This document shows positions 60,511 to 64,000 of a DNA stretch of 64,000 bases, piece by piece (position 1 is the stretch's first letter; each line of letters starts with the position of its first letter). This DNA is from Lutraria lutraria. Taxonomy: Eukaryota > Mollusca > Bivalvia > Venerida > Mactridae. Location of the stretch: assembly GCA_964023205.1 (NCBI GenBank), contig OZ026851.1:9093637-9157636 (forward strand). The letters are read 5' to 3'. The translations under genes and the position numbers were made by a program. Below the pieces are notes generated by a model. That model had not been told where the DNA came from. It searched no databases and saw only the letters and a program-made list of their open reading frames with translations.

Positions 60511-63258
60511 CAACAGCCATACTAAATCATCAAAAACCCTGCATATCAATTACAACCCCTAGAATAAGACCAACCATATATAACAGCCATATTATATCAA
60601 TTACAACCCCTAGAATAAAGACAAACCATATATAACAGCCATATTATATCAATTACAACCCCTAGAATGAAGACCAACCATATATAACAGCCATATTATA
60701 TCAATTACAACCCCTAGAATAAAGACCAACCATATATAACAGCCATATTATATCAATTACAACCCCTAGAATAAAGACCAACCATATATAACAGCCATAT
60801 TATATCAATTACAACCCCTAGAATAAAGACCAACCATGTATAACAGCCATATTATATCATTAAATCCCTAGAATAAAGACCAACCATGTGTAACAGCCAT
60901 ATTATATCATTAAACCCCTAGAATAAGACCAACCATGTATAACAGCCATATTATATCATTAAATCCCTAGAATAAAGACCAACCATGTATATCAGCCATA
61001 TTATATTATTAAACCCTAGAATAAAGACCAACCATATATAACAGCCATATTATATCAAATAACCCCTAAAATAAAGACCAACCATGTATAACAGCCATAT
61101 TATATCATTAAATCCCTAGAATAAAGACCAACCACATATAACAGCCATATCATATCATTAAACCCCTAGAATAAGACCAACCATGTATATCAGCCATATT
61201 ATATCATTAAACCCCTAGAATAAGACCAACCATGTATAACAGCCATATTATATCATTAAACCCCTAGAATAAGACCAACCATGTATATCAGCCATATTAT
61301 ATCATTAAACCCCTAGAATAAGACCAACCATGTATAACAGCCATATTATATCATTAAACCCCTAGAGTAAAGACCAACCATGTATAACAGCCATATTATA
61401 TCATTAAACCCCTAGAATAAGACCAACCATGTATAACAGCCATATTATATCATTAAACCCCTAGAATAAAGACAAACCATGTATAACAGCCATATTATAT
61501 CATTAAACCCCTAAAGTAAAGACCAACCATGTATAACAGCCATATTATATCATTAAACTCCTAGAATAAAGACCAACCATGTATATCAGCCATATTGTAT
61601 CATTAAACCCCTAGAATAAGACCAACCATGTATAACAGCCATATTATATCAAATAACCCCTAAAATAAAGACCAACCATGTATAACAGCCATATTATATC
61701 ATTAAATCCCTAGTATAAAGACCAACCATGTATATCAGACATATTATAACATTAAACCCCTAGAATAAGACCAACCATGTATAACAGCCATATTATATAA
61801 AAAAAAAACTAAAATAAAGACCAACCATGTATAACAGCCATATTATATCAATTACAACCCCTACAATAAAGACCAACCATATATAACAGCCATATTATAT
61901 CATTAAACCCCTAGAATAAAGACCAACCATATATAACAGCCATATTATATCAATTACAACCCCTACAATAAAGACCAACCATATATAACAGCCATATTAT
62001 ATCAATTACAACCCCTAGAATAAAGACCAACCATATATAACAGCCATATTATATCAATTACAACCCCTAGAATAAAGACCAACCATGTATAACAGCCATA
62101 TTATATCATTAAATCCCTAGAATAAAGACCAACCATGTATAACAGCCATATTATATCATTAAACTCCTAGAATAAAGACCAACCATGTATATCAGCCATA
62201 TTATATCATTAAACCCCTAGAATAAGACCAACCATGTATAACAGCCATATTATATCAAATAACCCCTAGAATAAAGACCAACCATGTATAACAGCCATAT
62301 TAAATCATTAAATCCCTAGAATAAAGACCAACCATGTATATCAGCCATATTATATCAATTACAACCCCTAGAATAAAGACCAACCATATATAACAGCCAT
62401 ATTATATCAATTACAACCCCTAGAATAAAGACCAACCATGTATAACAGCCATATTATATCATTAAATCCCTAGAATAAAGACCAACCATGTATAACAGCC
62501 ATATTATATCATTAAACCCCTAGAATAAGACCAACCATGTATAACAGCCATATTATATCAAATAACCCCTAAAATAAAGACCAACCATGTATAACAGCCA
62601 TATTATATCATTAAATCCCTAAAATAAAGACCAACCATGTATATCAGCCATATTATATCATTAAACCCCTAGAATAAGACCAACCATGTATAACAGCCAT
62701 ATTATATAAAAAAAAACTAAAATAAAGACCAACCATGTATATCAGCCATATTATATCAATTACAACCCCTACAATAAAGACCAACCATATATAACAGCCA
62801 TATTATATCAATTACAACCCCTAGAATAAAGACCAACCATATATAACAGCCATATTATATCAATTACAACCCCTAGAATAAAGACCAACCATGTATAACA
62901 GCCATATTATATCATTAAATCCCTAGAATAAATACCAACTATGTATAACAGCCATATTAAATCATTAAATCCCTAGAATAAAGACCAACCATGTATAACA
63001 GCCATATTATATCATTAAACCCCTAGAGTAAAGACCAACCATGTATAACAGCCATATTATATCATTAAACCCCTAGAATAAGACCAACCATGTATAACAG
63101 CCATATTATATCATTAAACCCCTAGAATAAAGACCAACCATGTATAACAGCCATATTATATCATTAAACCCCTAGAATAAAGACCAACCATGTATAACAG
63201 TCATATTATATTATTAAACCCTAGAATAAAGACCAACCACATATAACAGCCATATTAT
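60511..63258 (+). repeat. Minisatellite, 49-52-bp units, about 55 copies
   Basis: The unit reads AACCCCTAGAATAAAGACC, AACCATGTATAACAGCC, ATATTATATCATTA. A 52-bp form has ATATCAATTACAACCCC and ATATATAAC, and a 49-50-bp form has ATCATTAAACCCC and GTATAAC. The plus strand is very poor in G. The two forms occur in runs, and the long form is prominent at 60543-60830 and again at about 61845-62080. Units with a poly-A insertion before ACTAAAATAAAG occur at about 61800 and 62708 within matching neighbours, indicating a higher-order repeat of about 908 bp. No coding frame was seen. Confidence 0.92.
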
Positions 63259-63342
63259 GTCTATTGTTTAGCATTTGATATCTTACTTACAGAAGCTCAT
63301 ACAACATATTTTATAAAATTTAGCCAAAATGTAACAATTCCA

Positions 63343-63495
63343 TCAAATTGACACTAATATTTATCAAAATGTATTAAGACATTTTCAATTTATTTAAGCA
63401 CCTACACAAAAATGACTCCATAGTAAATCAATCATCAAAAATCCAGCATAAAGACCAACCATGTATAACATTCATATTATATCAATTAACCCCTC
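63343..63495 (+). repeat. Right flank of the minisatellite with one isolated degenerate unit
   Basis: Counterpart of 60388-60510, followed by a single diverged minisatellite unit (ATAAAGACCAACCATGTAT, AACATTCATATTATATC). The interval 63259-63342 between it and the array shows nothing recognisable. Confidence 0.6.
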
Positions 63496-63649
63496 AAAAG
63501 TAGCTTAAGTAATCATAGCACTGACACAATGAGTTGTGACCATGAAATAATACCTTCTTATAAAAAATCTTCAAAGTAAGAGCTGAATATATATGAGCGA
63601 TATTGACCATTGAAAACTTAACACAATTAATCCTTAATGCTACAATGTG
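63496..63649. other. Short spacer, nothing recognised
   Basis: No repeat or gene was seen. A minus-strand 61-codon open stretch overlaps the element to its right and is not credible. Confidence 0.4.
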
Positions 63650-63651
63650 TA

Positions 63652-63801
63652 CAGTCAACCCTGCAAACAACGGCCACATTTGGGAAAGACTAAATGTGGC
63701 CTTAATTGGCAGATTGCCTTTACTTCAATCAATGACAGTTTTTTAGAATGCCTTCACAGGGTGGCCACATTCGGAGGTGGCCACTAACACAGGTTTGGCT
63801 G
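63652..63801. mobile_element. 150-bp pogo/Tigger-like miniature element, TA target duplication
   Basis: The left end CAGTCAACCCTGCAAACAAC and the right end, read on the minus strand, CAGCCAAACCTGTGTTAGT are imperfect inverted repeats, each followed by GGCCA. TA flanks both sides (63650-63651 and 63802-63803). GTGGCCAC and GGCCACATT modules recur inside. The type is widespread in marine invertebrates; no transposase is encoded. Confidence 0.75.
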
Positions 63802-63803
63802 TA

Positions 63804-64000
63804 TATATTGTGTTCTGTCTCATTGATGCTAAGGTTAGAAAAAAAGTCATGCTCACTGTCACCCTAAGTTTTTAATGACATAATCCAAAGTACAAAAAAT
63901 ATTAGGAGATATACTATACATATCCTCACAAACAGTAAATGTTATGGCCCTATGTATCTTATCTAACAACCTAATATAAAGGCCAAGTGTGCACAACAGC
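63804..64000. other. Spacer ending in another copy of the minisatellite-flank sequence
   Basis: Mostly featureless. The last 27 bases (ATATAAAGGCC then GTGTGCACAACAGC) resemble 60443-60468 (AATAAAGTCC then CTCTGCACAACAGC), so a further repeat of the minisatellite flank begins at the window edge. Confidence 0.45.

Noticed and set aside
60511..63258. Telomere-like repeat suggested by AACCCCTA
   Set aside because: The motif occurs once per 49-52-bp unit and is not a short tandem telomeric repeat.
63494..63679. 61-codon minus-strand open frame
   Set aside because: It runs into the left terminal repeat of the 150-bp miniature element and has no coding features.

Overview
This window looks like non-coding, AT-rich eukaryotic nuclear DNA, most plausibly from a bivalve or other mollusc. 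That guess rests on the repeat content: pogo-like TA-flanked miniature elements, a miniature element with ATGCCCC/GGGGCAT ends, a LINE C-terminal fragment of a type common in molluscs, and runs of AGGTCA half-sites. I see no convincing host protein-coding gene.

From 1 to about 55516 the window is one satellite array that continues past the left edge. It is built from two unrelated families. Family A has a 557-bp unit that is itself a diverged trimer of about 187, 181 and 189 bp. Family B has a monomer of about 150-160 bp and occurs in blocks of 3, 4 or 5. Every B block sits at the same point inside the third sub-repeat of an A unit, between two copies of a 24-bp direct repeat. One, two or three A units plus one B block form higher-order repeats of about 1008, 1170, 1329, 1727, 1886, 2283 or 2442 bp. 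By hand I count 64 A units and 31 B blocks. On top of this lie very recent large duplications: a 19169-bp tandem duplication (14875-34043 and 34044-53212) with only two differences noticed, and a 10677-bp shift (1-7612 = 10678-18289) with none noticed. The last three A units (53826-55516) carry no B block and are more diverged. The array stops inside the same 24-bp segment that flanks B blocks.

Almost every A unit carries a perfect three-module heat-shock element, TTCGTGAAAGTTC, plus two TTCTAGAA pairs. The array therefore holds about 63 potential HSF binding sites in 55 kb. This is the observation I would follow up first.

From 55517 to 64000 the sequence is dispersed-repeat DNA: a miniature element with ATGCCCC ends, a three-copy 250-bp tandem repeat carrying a tRNA-Ala-like sequence (only the third copy keeps box B), a 542-bp pogo-like miniature element, DR2 and DR0/DR1 AGGTCA motifs, a second tRNA-like (Ile, GAT) sequence, a foldback element, a decayed LINE C-terminus on the minus strand, a minisatellite of about 2.75 kb (units 49-52 bp) with related flanks, and a second pogo-like miniature element. 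All counts and comparisons were made by eye.
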